A DNA stretch of 64,000 nucleotides from Chloroflexaceae bacterium (GTDB lineage Bacteria; Chloroflexota; Chloroflexia; Chloroflexales; Chloroflexaceae), in contig JANWYD010000001.1 in assembly GCA_025057155.1 (NCBI GenBank), positions 147,113 through 211,112 of the forward strand. The letters run 5' to 3'. Each line of letters begins with the position of its first letter. The stretch's first letter is position 1. The notes beneath the pieces were generated by a model. It saw only the letters and a program-made list of their open reading frames with translations. It made no database searches and was not told the origin of the DNA. Both the position numbers and the translations under genes were made by a program. Below are positions 7,763 to 15,814 of the stretch, one piece after another.

Positions 7763-9184
7763 ATGGCAGCAGGCAGGATGCTGATGCGTCCGGTGGAGGG
7801 AGCGCGGCGCTGGCTCGAGCGGCATCCGTCCGCGGCAAGCTGGCTGGGCGTCCTCAGACTTGGTCTGTTTCAATTTGGCATGGGCGTTTCCCTCGCGCCG
7901 CTCACTGGCACGCTGAACCGTGTGCTGATTGACGAACTGCGCATCCCTGCCGTGGCGGTGGGCTTTCTGCTGGCCATTCACTATTTTGTATCGCCGGCGC
8001 GGGCGATGATTGGCTTTCGCTCCGACGTTGATCGCGCCGCGGGCAACTGGCGCACCCCCTACCTGGTCTTTGGCGCGATGCTTACCTACGGCGGTCTGGC
8101 GACGGCGCCCTTCTCGCTGATCCTCCTGAGCGGCGATGGGGCGCTGACTTTTCCTGTCGCCATGATCGTCTGCACGCTGATCTTTCTGGCCTACGGCATC
8201 GGCGTCAATGCGGTCGAAACGATCTATCTGGCCACGGTCAGCGACATTACTCCGGCGCGCCAGCGTGGCCAGGTCCTTGGCGTGTTGTGGATCATGCTGG
8301 TGCTGGGGACGATTGTCAGTTCGATCGTCATGGGCCAGTTGCTGATCCGCTACAACCACATCCGCTTGATCCAGGTGATGCAGGGCTCGGCGGTGGTGTT
8401 CGTGGCGCTGACGTTCGTGGCGATGTACAACCAGGAGCGTCTCAGGCCAGATGGCAAGCTCGAGGACGCCGGCGAGCCAATCCAGGTGCGGCAGACGTTG
8501 CTCGAGTCGGTGCGTTTGCTGGCCGCCCAGCGCCCGCTGCGGAACCTGTTCGTTGTGCTCTTCCTGGCGACGCTGGGCTTTGCCACCCACGACGTGCTGC
8601 TGGAACCCTACGGCGGCCAGGTGCTGAGGATGAGCGTGGCGCAGACCACTCAGCTCACCGCCCTGTGGGGTGCGGGCATGTTGCTGGGCATCGCGCTCTC
8701 GGCGGTGCTGCTGTGGCGCGGGCGCTCACCGGTGACGCTGATCGCCGGCGGCTGCCTGGTCGGTCTGTCAGGGTTTCTGGTGGTCACGCTGTCCAGCAGC
8801 GAAGCTCTGGTGAACCCCTTCCGCGCCGGCGCCGTGCTGATCGGTGCGGGGCGGGGCGTGTTCATCGTGGGCGCCCTGGCGCTGGTGATGAGCCTGGTGG
8901 ATAAGAACCACGCCGGTCTCTTCATCGGGCTGTGGGGCATCACGCAGGCCCTGGCGCAGGGCTTTGGCACCATCGGCGGCGGCCTGATGCGCGATCTGGT
9001 GCAGCGGGCCACTGCTGATGTGGCCCTCGGCTACACCGCGGTGTACGCCACTTCGATGAGCCTGCTGGCGCTGTCGGTGGTGTTGCTCGCTGTGCTGCGC
9101 CTCGGGCGCCAGATCCGCAGCGGCGTGGTGCGCACGCCCTGGTCCAGCCTTGACCAGGCGAACGTCGATCAGATTATCTTCTAG
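7763..9184 (+). CDS. PucC/LhaA-family (BCD) MFS membrane protein
   Basis: 473 residues. The ATG at 7763 has AGGAG 7 bases upstream; a GTG two codons earlier sits too close to that site. About twelve hydrophobic segments are visible. The N-terminal region (LRLGLFQFGMGVSLAPLTGT, then LNRVLIDELRIPA) and the GFRSD loop after TM2 are hallmarks of the PucC/LhaA family, which in purple bacteria and relatives is needed for assembly of light-harvesting complexes or handling of bacteriochlorophyll (family knowledge). This is the clearest phototrophy marker in the window. The exact substrate in this lineage is unknown. It converges with the amidase gene with only a 15-bp gap. Confidence 0.85.
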   Translation: MAAGRMLMRPVEGARRWLERHPSAASWLGVLRLGLFQFGMGVSLAPLTGTLNRVLIDELRIPAVAVGFLLAIHYFVSPARAMIGFRSDVDRAAGNWRTPYLVFGAMLTYGGLATAPFSLILLSGDGALTFPVAMIVCTLIFLAYGIGVNAVETIYLATVSDITPARQRGQVLGVLWIMLVLGTIVSSIVMGQLLIRYNHIRLIQVMQGSAVVFVALTFVAMYNQERLRPDGKLEDAGEPIQVRQTLLESVRLLAAQRPLRNLFVVLFLATLGFATHDVLLEPYGGQVLRMSVAQTTQLTALWGAGMLLGIALSAVLLWRGRSPVTLIAGGCLVGLSGFLVVTLSSSEALVNPFRAGAVLIGAGRGVFIVGALALVMSLVDKNHAGLFIGLWGITQALAQGFGTIGGGLMRDLVQRATADVALGYTAVYATSMSLLALSVVLLAVLRLGRQIRSGVVRTPWSSLDQANVDQIIF

Positions 9185-9199
9185 AGCGACGACGCAGCC

Positions 9200-10267
9200 T
9201 CAAGGTCGTGGCGCCAGCGGCTCGCCGGTGTCTTCGACATCAACACTCCGCACCCATCCCAGATCCCAGTTCCCGCCGCGGGTAAAGACCAGCACCCAGC
9301 CGCTGGTGTCGGCCATGGGCGCCAGCCGCTCATGGCGGGCCAGGAGACATTCTATGGCGCTCTGCTCGTCGGGTCGAGCGTAGAGGGGCGCGCCTTCGCG
9401 TGCAGGCCGGAGCAGCGTGCGTCCCGCTGGCGCGCGCGCCGCCGCGTCAGCCGGATCGTAGCCCGCGAGGTAGTCCAGGACGCCCCGGGCAATACCCTCG
9501 GCGATCAGGTCGGGCCGTCCGAAGAGCAGTTCGCGATCCGCTGGATGGGTCATAAAACCGGCTTCGAGGATTACGGCCGGCGTTTCCGGCGCGATGCTGT
9601 GATGGTAGCGGTAGTAAGCGAAGGCATAGTAGGCGCGCATGTCGTAGGAAGGGCCATGGGGGTCCTCAGGCAAGCCGGTGATCCGAGGATAGGCGGCGCT
9701 CATCTCCTCGGCCAGGGCGAGTGACGCGGCCGAGGCGCGAAACGGCGTGGCGAGCTTCCAGCCGCGCCGGGTGGCCGCCTGCGCGCCGGTGGCGCCATCT
9801 ACGTGAATGGACACGAAACCGTCGGCCAGATAGCCCGGCGGCACCATAGCGGGAAGCAGATCAACCGTCACCCCGGCGTCCTCGAGGCGCTCCATGGTCT
9901 GCCTGGCGATAATGATGTTGAGTTCCCACTCGTCGTAACCGCGGTAGTAGGCCCCGGAGAAGCGGCGCAGACTGGCCTGCTCGTCGGGATGCTCCTCGAT
10001 ACGCCAGTGGCCTGCCTGGAGGCCAATACGGCGTGGCGCGGCAGGATCGAGCGTGACGATTGGCGCCGTTTCAGGCGCGAGTCCGACCGTCGGCGCGGCG
10101 ACTGCTGTCGCCGTGGCCGGTTCTGGCGGCGTATGAGGAACCAGCGGCGCCTGGGCGATGGGCACGCCGCAGAAACTCAAACAGGCGAGCAAGACCGCGA
10201 GACTCAGCAACTGCCATGGGCGTAGCCATGGCCGTCGGGCAGGGTGACGCTGAGGGCTGTTGCGCAT
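9200..10267 (-). CDS. N-acetylmuramoyl-L-alanine amidase (Amidase_3 type), exported
   Basis: About 355 residues from the ATG at 10267; a GTG at 10303 is an alternative start. An N-terminal hydrophobic segment (LLSLAVLLACLSFCG, about residues 20-35) acts as signal peptide or anchor and is followed by a Pro/Thr/Ala linker. The Amidase_3 zinc ligands appear as AGHW (His), WELNI (Glu) and SIHVD (His), with the catalytic Glu in VILEAGF. It would cleave the amide bond between MurNAc and the peptide stem outside the membrane. The C-terminal 80 residues look like an SH3-type wall-binding domain. The first motif is QAGHW instead of the common DAGHGG, a variant within the family. Confidence 0.85.
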   Translation of the reverse strand: MRNSPQRHPARRPWLRPWQLLSLAVLLACLSFCGVPIAQAPLVPHTPPEPATATAVAAPTVGLAPETAPIVTLDPAAPRRIGLQAGHWRIEEHPDEQASLRRFSGAYYRGYDEWELNIIIARQTMERLEDAGVTVDLLPAMVPPGYLADGFVSIHVDGATGAQAATRRGWKLATPFRASAASLALAEEMSAAYPRITGLPEDPHGPSYDMRAYYAFAYYRYHHSIAPETPAVILEAGFMTHPADRELLFGRPDLIAEGIARGVLDYLAGYDPADAAARAPAGRTLLRPAREGAPLYARPDEQSAIECLLARHERLAPMADTSGWVLVFTRGGNWDLGWVRSVDVEDTGEPLAPRP

Positions 10268-10378
10268 CAGGCACGACTCTCGTGGTCGCGGTTGAGTGGA
10301 CACGACGCGGGCAATCGCATTTACGCCATTCCGCGTCGCCGTTCGTCTACAGGCGCAGGCAGAGCCGGTCAGTACTGA

Positions 10379-11599
10379 TCACTTCCCCAGAGTAGCGAGG
10401 AACTCGGCGTTACTCCTGGTCTTCGCCATACGCGCAAGCATCAGTTCGGTGCCCTCGTTTTCGCCAACCATGCTGACCATGCGCCGCAGCGCATACGTCT
10501 GGCGCAGGGTGGTTGCATCAAGGAGCAATTCTTCACGGCGGGTGCTGGAGCGCTGAATGTCAATCGCGGGGAAGATCCGCTTCTCGGCCAGTCTGCGGTC
10601 GAGGTTAAGCTCCATATTGCCGGTGCCCTTGAACTCCTCGAAGATCACATCGTCCATTTTGCTGCCGGTATCAATCAGACAGGTGGCGATGATGGTCAAC
10701 GAACCGCCCTCCTCGATGGCGCGGGCCGATCCGAAGAAGCGCTTGGGCGGATAGAGCGCGGCGGGGTCGATGCCACCGGAGAGGGTGCGGCCCGAAGAAG
10801 GCATAGCGATATTGTAGGCGCGGGCGAGGCGGGTGATCGAATCCATCAGGATAGCCACGTGGCGACCGTGCTCCACCTGGCGGCGGGCGCGTTCGAGGGT
10901 CAATTCAGCGACCTTGATATGATCCTCGACCGGCTCATCGAAGGTGGCGGCAATCACCTCGCCCTTGACCGAGCGGCGCATATCAGTCACTTCCTCAGGG
11001 CGCTCGCCGATGAGCAGGACGATCAACTGGACATCGGGGTTGTTGGTAGTAATCCCATTGGCAATCGCCTTGAGCAGCATCGTCTTGCCGGCCTTGGGCG
11101 GGGCGACGATCAGCCCGCGCTGCCCGCGCCCAATCGGGGCGATCAAGTCAACCAGGCGCGTGGAGAGGATATTCGGTTCGGTTGCCAGCACCAGTTGTTG
11201 GAACGGGTGGACGGGGGTCAGGCGTTCAAAGACGGGGCGTTTCTGGGCCTCTTCCGTGGGAACGTCATTGACCTTCTCGACCCAGAGGAGCGAGGGATAG
11301 CGTTCGCCTTCGCGCGGCGGGCGCACGCGCCCGGTGATATGATCGCCGGTGCGGAGGCCGAAGCGCCGGATCTGCGACTGCGCCACATAGACGTCATCGG
11401 GACCGGGCAGGAGACGCGGGCCGCGCAGGAAGCCGAAGCCTTCGGAGCCGATCTCCAGGATGCCGCTGCCGAGCGCGGTTGCGGCGCTCTCAGGGGGTTG
11501 GACATTTTCAACCGCCGCGCCATTATTATTCTGGGTCGCCGCGCCATTCTGAGCGGCGGCGCCTTCGGTGGCGGCGTTTTTCTTTGATGTACGTGCCAT
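10379..11599 (-). CDS. rho: transcription termination factor Rho
   Basis: 406 residues. Rho is a hexameric RNA-dependent ATPase that ends transcription. Residues 1-35 are a short Ala/Asn/Gln-rich low-complexity tail. The RNA-binding cold-shock-like domain follows ([33 protein letters not shown]), then the ATPase core with P-loop PPKAGKT, Walker [16 protein letters not shown], and the Q/R loops [11 protein letters not shown] and [11 protein letters not shown]. The ATG at 11599 gives the MARTSKK start with only a distant GGGAG. A single gene with no adjacent operon partner is typical. Autoregulation through the long upstream region is possible but not shown. Confidence 0.97.
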   Translation of the reverse strand: MARTSKKNAATEGAAAQNGAATQNNNGAAVENVQPPESAATALGSGILEIGSEGFGFLRGPRLLPGPDDVYVAQSQIRRFGLRTGDHITGRVRPPREGERYPSLLWVEKVNDVPTEEAQKRPVFERLTPVHPFQQLVLATEPNILSTRLVDLIAPIGRGQRGLIVAPPKAGKTMLLKAIANGITTNNPDVQLIVLLIGERPEEVTDMRRSVKGEVIAATFDEPVEDHIKVAELTLERARRQVEHGRHVAILMDSITRLARAYNIAMPSSGRTLSGGIDPAALYPPKRFFGSARAIEEGGSLTIIATCLIDTGSKMDDVIFEEFKGTGNMELNLDRRLAEKRIFPAIDIQRSSTRREELLLDATTLRQTYALRRMVSMVGENEGTELMLARMAKTRSNAEFLATLGK

Positions 11600-12139
11600 A
11601 TGCTTGTTATACTCCCAGGAGATACAGTGAACTGGATACCGCGAGACGAGAAGGTTCACATCTGACGGACCGCACGACGAGACCGTAGTTTCCCGTAGCT
11701 ACGGCGCATGCAGCAACTGCGCCTTGAGACCTGGTTTCACTGCGCGGCATATTTCCTGACCGTCGGGAAGAGGGGCCGAGGGCGCAGCCCTCGCAATCGG
11801 TTTTCGCGCCCGCCGCTGGCTGAACCGAGGTTGCGGAGAGGCCAGGTCTTCCCTCCTCCAACGGTAACGCAGGTGCGAACCATGTCTGACAGTTGTAGCC
11901 GGAGAAGATGTTTGGGAGGGCGATGCCCTTCCGGACACTCCCTGCGCCAACGTGCTGGCTGTACTATTGACCTTGTGGATCTGCCAGCGGGCAGCAGCTT
12001 GGCTCCCTTCGATGCCGGGGGAACCGATCCCTGGCAGGCGCCAGGTTGGGTTGGGGCGCGAGGCGACACAGAAGCCGCTCGCGCCATGCGCGTCAGGGAA
12101 ACGTTCAGAGGTGAACGTTAGAGGAGCGCGAGGCCGGAC
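11600..12139. other. 540-bp spacer between rpoA-like gene and rho, palindrome-rich
   Basis: No convincing gene. It contains two GGGAGGGC-type palindromes (11777-11793 and 11914-11932) and an 8-bp perfect hairpin at 12100-12119. Open frames crossing it are Arg/Pro/Gly-rich and read through the palindromes, so I treat them as non-coding. The rho promoter should lie here, but I do not see a clear consensus. Confidence 0.6.
12100..12119 (-). terminator. hairpin 20 bp after the rpoA-like stop codon
   Basis: AACGTTCA-GAGG-TGAACGTT is a perfect 8-bp stem with a 4-nt loop just downstream of the alpha subunit gene on the minus strand. There is no real T-tract, so it may be Rho-assisted or a processing hairpin. 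Confidence 0.45.
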
Positions 12140-13156
12140 TCAGGCCATAGCGGACTCAGTGCTGTCGGGCAGCAGTTCGTCGCTGGCGGAGTCATCACCT
12201 TCGGGCAGGGATGACTTTTCACCGCCTTCGAGATAGCCGGCCCTGGCGAGGTGCGTGCGGATCTCCTCTACTCCCTTGGGGCCAAGGTTGCGGATGCTCT
12301 GCAACGCGCGCTCATCGAGTTCGAGCAGCCGCCCGATGGTCGTGATATCGGCGCGTCGCAGACTGTTGTAGGTGCGCGTGCTTAGCCCCAGTTCATCAAT
12401 CGTGCGATTATAGACATCAGGAGGAATAGAGCGACCGGTGGATGTAGGCAGTTCGGCGACCGGTTCGGGCTGGTCGAAGGCGGCGATGCGCCCGAAGTGC
12501 TGGCTCAACACCTGCGCGGCGTGACCCAGCGCGTCGCCGGGTTTGATCGTCCCATCGGTCCAGATCTCGATGACCAGGCGTTCAAGCGCCTGAGCTTCCT
12601 CGCCTCCGATGCGCTCGACGAGAAAGTTCACCTGCGGGACGGGATTGAAGAGCGCGTCTACGGCAATCTCACCGATGTTCAGGCCGCTATTGTTATCGGC
12701 CAGACTGGTGCCGCGTCCGCGCTCGGCAGTGAGTTGCATTTCCAGCACCGAGTCGTCGTCGATTGTGCAGAGGTAATGATCCGGATTGACAATCTCAACC
12801 GTGCTGGGGGCATCAATATCGCGGGCATACACCGGGCCGGGGCCGCGCTTGATCAACTGCATCGTTACAGCGCGCTCGGAGTACGAACGCAGGCGGATGC
12901 CCTTAATGTTCAGGACCAGTTGCGTGCCATCTTCAAGCACGCCGGGGATGGTCGAGAACTCGTGAATCACCCCGCCGATTTTGATGCGAGTAATCGCCGC
13001 GCCGGGAATGGAGGATAACAACACCCGTCGCAGGGCGTTTCCCAGCGGCCCGGCATGCCCGACCTGCAGCGGCTCGATGGCAAACCGGCCATAGTTGACG
13101 CCCGCTGCGATCAGGTGGACACGCGGCTGGGCGACCAGTAACTCCGATTTTGGCAT
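12140..13156 (-). CDS. rpoA: RNA polymerase alpha subunit, isolated and divergent copy
   Basis: 338 residues with full alpha architecture. The N-terminal dimerisation domain is recognisable (NYGRFAIEPL, LGNALRRVLLSSIPGAAIT, IHEFSTIPGVLED), and so is the C-terminal domain with its helix-hairpin-helix (LSTRTYNSLRRADITTIGRL, RNLGPKGVEEI). Unusual points: HAGPLGNALRR in place of the very conserved G(H/Y)TLGNALRR, LEDGTQLVLN in place of EDVTEI-type sequence, and GRGTSLAD where most have GRGY(V/I)PA. It is not in a ribosomal protein operon; its neighbours are rho and a metal ATPase. It could be the only alpha gene, relocated, or a second paralogue; the diverged motifs make me favour a paralogue. 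The ATG at 13156 has GAGAG upstream. Confidence 0.88.
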   Translation of the reverse strand: MPKSELLVAQPRVHLIAAGVNYGRFAIEPLQVGHAGPLGNALRRVLLSSIPGAAITRIKIGGVIHEFSTIPGVLEDGTQLVLNIKGIRLRSYSERAVTMQLIKRGPGPVYARDIDAPSTVEIVNPDHYLCTIDDDSVLEMQLTAERGRGTSLADNNSGLNIGEIAVDALFNPVPQVNFLVERIGGEEAQALERLVIEIWTDGTIKPGDALGHAAQVLSQHFGRIAAFDQPEPVAELPTSTGRSIPPDVYNRTIDELGLSTRTYNSLRRADITTIGRLLELDERALQSIRNLGPKGVEEIRTHLARAGYLEGGEKSSLPEGDDSASDELLPDSTESAMA

Positions 13157-13267
13157 GGCTCTCTCGTCGTATTTCCGTCGCGCAACGGGGGATAAACGAC
13201 AATGCGGGCGCACGCTTCAGCGTCGCCCAAAACGCTTCTCATGTCGCTCTACATTCACGCCACCCAT

Positions 13268-13295
13268 ATTGTACCGCATCCTGGCAAATATGCAA
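13268..13295 (-). promoter_or_regulatory. promoter for the rpoA-like gene
   Basis: Minus-strand TTGCAT (13290-13295), 16-bp spacer, TACAAT (13268-13273). The leader to the ATG at 13156 would be about 105 nt. Confidence 0.55.
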
Positions 13296-13346
13296 ACCCG
13301 GATTCTGCCGGTGCTGCGTAACTTCAGCCGGTCCGCCGGACCGGCT

Positions 13347-15482
13347 CTACGCCGCGCCGGGCTGCAATTCCGTGGTCCGGGAAGGGGGCGTGGCCGGAGC
13401 ACGGGGGCGCAGGAGGCGAGCCGAGTTGACCAGAATGCCCAGATCAGGCAGCGATTGGGCCGCGGCGGCCAGCACCGGCGGCAGGAGACCGGCGGCGGCC
13501 AGGCTCAATCCGACCAGGTTGTAGGCCACAGTAAATCCAAGGTTGAAGCGCACCACGCGCATCGTGCGCCGGGCCAGGCGCAGCGCCTCGGGCAGGAGCG
13601 TCCAGTCATCGCGCATCAGCGCCACGTGGGCGGCTTCGAGGGCGATGTCGCTGCCGGCCACGCCCATAGCCACACCCACGTCGGCCTGGGCCAGCGCCGG
13701 GGCGTCGTTGATCCCGTCGCCGACCATCACCACCCGGTGGCCGCGGGCCTGATACTCGCGCACGATGGCGATCTTGTCCTCGGGCAGCAGGTTGGCCCGG
13801 CACCCGACGCCGAGACGTTCGGCCAGCGCTGCGGCGGCGGGCGCGCTGTCGCCGGTCAGGATTACGATCTCACGGATGCCTGCCTGCCGCGCCTCGGCCA
13901 GGGCGCGGGCCACTTCGGGGCGCTCGCCATCGGCGGCTGCCAGCACGGCCGCCGGTACACCGTCTAGCACGACAACGAACAGCGTCCGTCCGGCGGCCGC
14001 CAGGGCCTGCGCCGTGGGCGGCAGGCTGAAGCCGGGCGGCAGCAGCCGGGCATTGCCGACCGCTACCTCCACGCCGTTCACCTCGGCGCGCACGCCCTGG
14101 CCGGGGAGCGCCGCGAACCGTTGCGGCGCGGGGATGGCCAGGCCGCGCTCAACCGCCGCCACCCGCACCGCTTCGGCGAGGGGGTGCTCGGAGTAGCGTT
14201 CGGCGGCCGCAGCCAGCGCCAGGACCTCGGCCTCCGACCGTTCGCCCAGGGCGAGCACCTCGGTGATGCGCGGCCGGCCCAGGGTGAGGGTGCCGGTCTT
14301 GTCCACCAGCAGCACATCGGCGCGGGCCAGGATCTCGAGGTAACGCCCGCCTTTAATCAGCAGGCCGCGGCGAGCGGCCCCGCCAATGGCCGCCAGCACC
14401 GCCACCGGGGTGGCCAGGGCGAAAGAACACGAACAGGCCACCACCAGCACCGCCGCCGTCGCCAGCGGGTCGCGCCGCAGGAGCAGGGTCAGCGCGGCCA
14501 GAGTCAGGACCACCGGCAGCAGCCAGGCGGCGAAGCGGTCGGCCAGGCGTTGCACGTCGGCGCGCCGGGCCTCAGCCTCTTCGACCAGGCGCACGACCCT
14601 GCCGAAGGTGCTGGCCTCCCCCACGCGGGTCGCGCGCACGCGCAGGCTGCCGAACTCGGCGATGGTGGCGGCGAAGACATGCACCCCTGGCCCGGCTTCG
14701 ACCGGCATAGGCTCGCCGGTGATCGCCGCCTGGTTAATGGTCGCCTGGCCGGCGATGACCTCGCCATCCACAGGAATGCGTTCGCCGGGCCGCACCACGA
14801 CTACATCGCCGGGCTGCACGGCGGCGATGGGCAGTTCCACCTCGGCGCCCTCGCGTTCGACGCGGGCGGTTTGCGGCGCAAGGGCGTCGAGCCGGCGCAC
14901 CGCCCGTCGGGCCTGTTCGGCGGTAAAACGCTCCACGCCATCGCCGACGCGCATGAAGAACACCACCACCGCCGCCGTCGCCCATTCGCCCACGGCCAGC
15001 GCCGCCAGCACTCCCAGACTCATGAGCGTGTGGGCGGTCACCTGCCAGCGCAGGGCCGCGCGGATCACCCCGGCAAAGACCGGCCAGCCGGCCAGCAGGA
15101 CCAGACCGGCGCCGATCCAGAACGGCACCCTGGCGGTGATCGTTTCGAGCAGGCCCAGCCACTCGCCCACGACCACCACGAACAGCACCGCCCCCAAGAT
15201 CAGGCCGAAGAGCATCAGCGCGCGCCGAGCCAGGGCCGCGCCCGCCTCGCCGCGGCCATGCGGCGCCGGAGCGGCGGGGACCTGGTACCCCGCCGCTTCT
15301 ACCGCCGCGCGCAACGCCTCCGGTGTGACCCGGCCGGGGTCGCCGCGGATGATCGCCTTCTCCGCCGCCAGCAGCACCGTCACTGCCTCGACTCCGGGCA
15401 CCGCAGCGATGGCCCGCTCGACGTGCGCGGCGCATTCGGCGCAGTCCATGCCGCAGATAGGGAGTTCAATCGTTTCGGCCAT
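13347..15482 (-). CDS. P1B-type heavy-metal-transporting ATPase with a CSC motif
   Basis: 711 residues. Residues 1-70 form a metal-binding HMA domain with CAEC in GMDCAECA. The transport core has the actuator loop ITGEPMP, the phosphorylation site DKTGTLT, the SEHPLAEAV nucleotide-site HP, TGDSAPAA and the GDGINDAPAL hinge. The membrane metal site, normally CPC, reads Cys350-Ser-Cys352-Ser (ACSCSFALATP), so the conserved proline is replaced by serine. GMDC in the HMA domain is more typical of Zn/Cd/Pb pumps than of copper pumps, and the last membrane pair ends SLPDLGILVNSARLL; metal specificity is therefore unresolved. The ATG at 15482 was chosen for the HMA start; an in-frame ATG eight codons earlier exists. 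Confidence 0.93.
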   Translation of the reverse strand: MAETIELPICGMDCAECAAHVERAIAAVPGVEAVTVLLAAEKAIIRGDPGRVTPEALRAAVEAAGYQVPAAPAPHGRGEAGAALARRALMLFGLILGAVLFVVVVGEWLGLLETITARVPFWIGAGLVLLAGWPVFAGVIRAALRWQVTAHTLMSLGVLAALAVGEWATAAVVVFFMRVGDGVERFTAEQARRAVRRLDALAPQTARVEREGAEVELPIAAVQPGDVVVVRPGERIPVDGEVIAGQATINQAAITGEPMPVEAGPGVHVFAATIAEFGSLRVRATRVGEASTFGRVVRLVEEAEARRADVQRLADRFAAWLLPVVLTLAALTLLLRRDPLATAAVLVVACSCSFALATPVAVLAAIGGAARRGLLIKGGRYLEILARADVLLVDKTGTLTLGRPRITEVLALGERSEAEVLALAAAAERYSEHPLAEAVRVAAVERGLAIPAPQRFAALPGQGVRAEVNGVEVAVGNARLLPPGFSLPPTAQALAAAGRTLFVVVLDGVPAAVLAAADGERPEVARALAEARQAGIREIVILTGDSAPAAAALAERLGVGCRANLLPEDKIAIVREYQARGHRVVMVGDGINDAPALAQADVGVAMGVAGSDIALEAAHVALMRDDWTLLPEALRLARRTMRVVRFNLGFTVAYNLVGLSLAAAGLLPPVLAAAAQSLPDLGILVNSARLLRPRAPATPPSRTTELQPGAA

Positions 15483-15814
15483 AGCTGTCTCTTGTGGTTG
15501 CATCACGAGCTTGAACGGGAGAGTCTGGGAGGTCGCAGCCTCTCAGGAACTTGCGTTGCTCACTCGGTTGAGGGAAGCAGGTGTCCCCACAGCCCTGCCT
15601 GCGGGGAGAGTCCGGGAGGTCGCAGCCTCCCCGCGGGCAGCGGAGTGGAGGAGAGATGGGGAAACCTGGTTTCCACAAAGCCCTGCCTGCGAGGAGGGTC
15701 CGGGAAGGCCAGACCCTCGCAGAACCCGCGTTGCTCACCCCCGAGTGAAGGAGGGTCCAGGAGAGCGCAATCCTCCCAGAAAGAAACCGGATACTCAAAG
15801 TGTCGAAAAGGTGT
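15483..15814. repeat. spacer packed with dispersed palindromes
   Basis: 332 bp between the metal ATPase and uvrA with no gene. It holds at least four related palindromes: CTGGGAGGTCGCAGCC at 15525, a copy at 15613-15633, and degenerate copies near 15703 and 15759. It also holds a GGGGAAACCTGGTTTCC element at 15658-15674. The units alternate with phrases such as CTGCCTGCG, suggesting tandem accretion of the same composite. Confidence 0.75.

Noticed and set aside
13095-13967. Long plus-strand frames opposite rpoA and the metal ATPase
   Set aside because: Antisense shadows created by high GC; both opposing proteins are clearly recognised on the minus strand.
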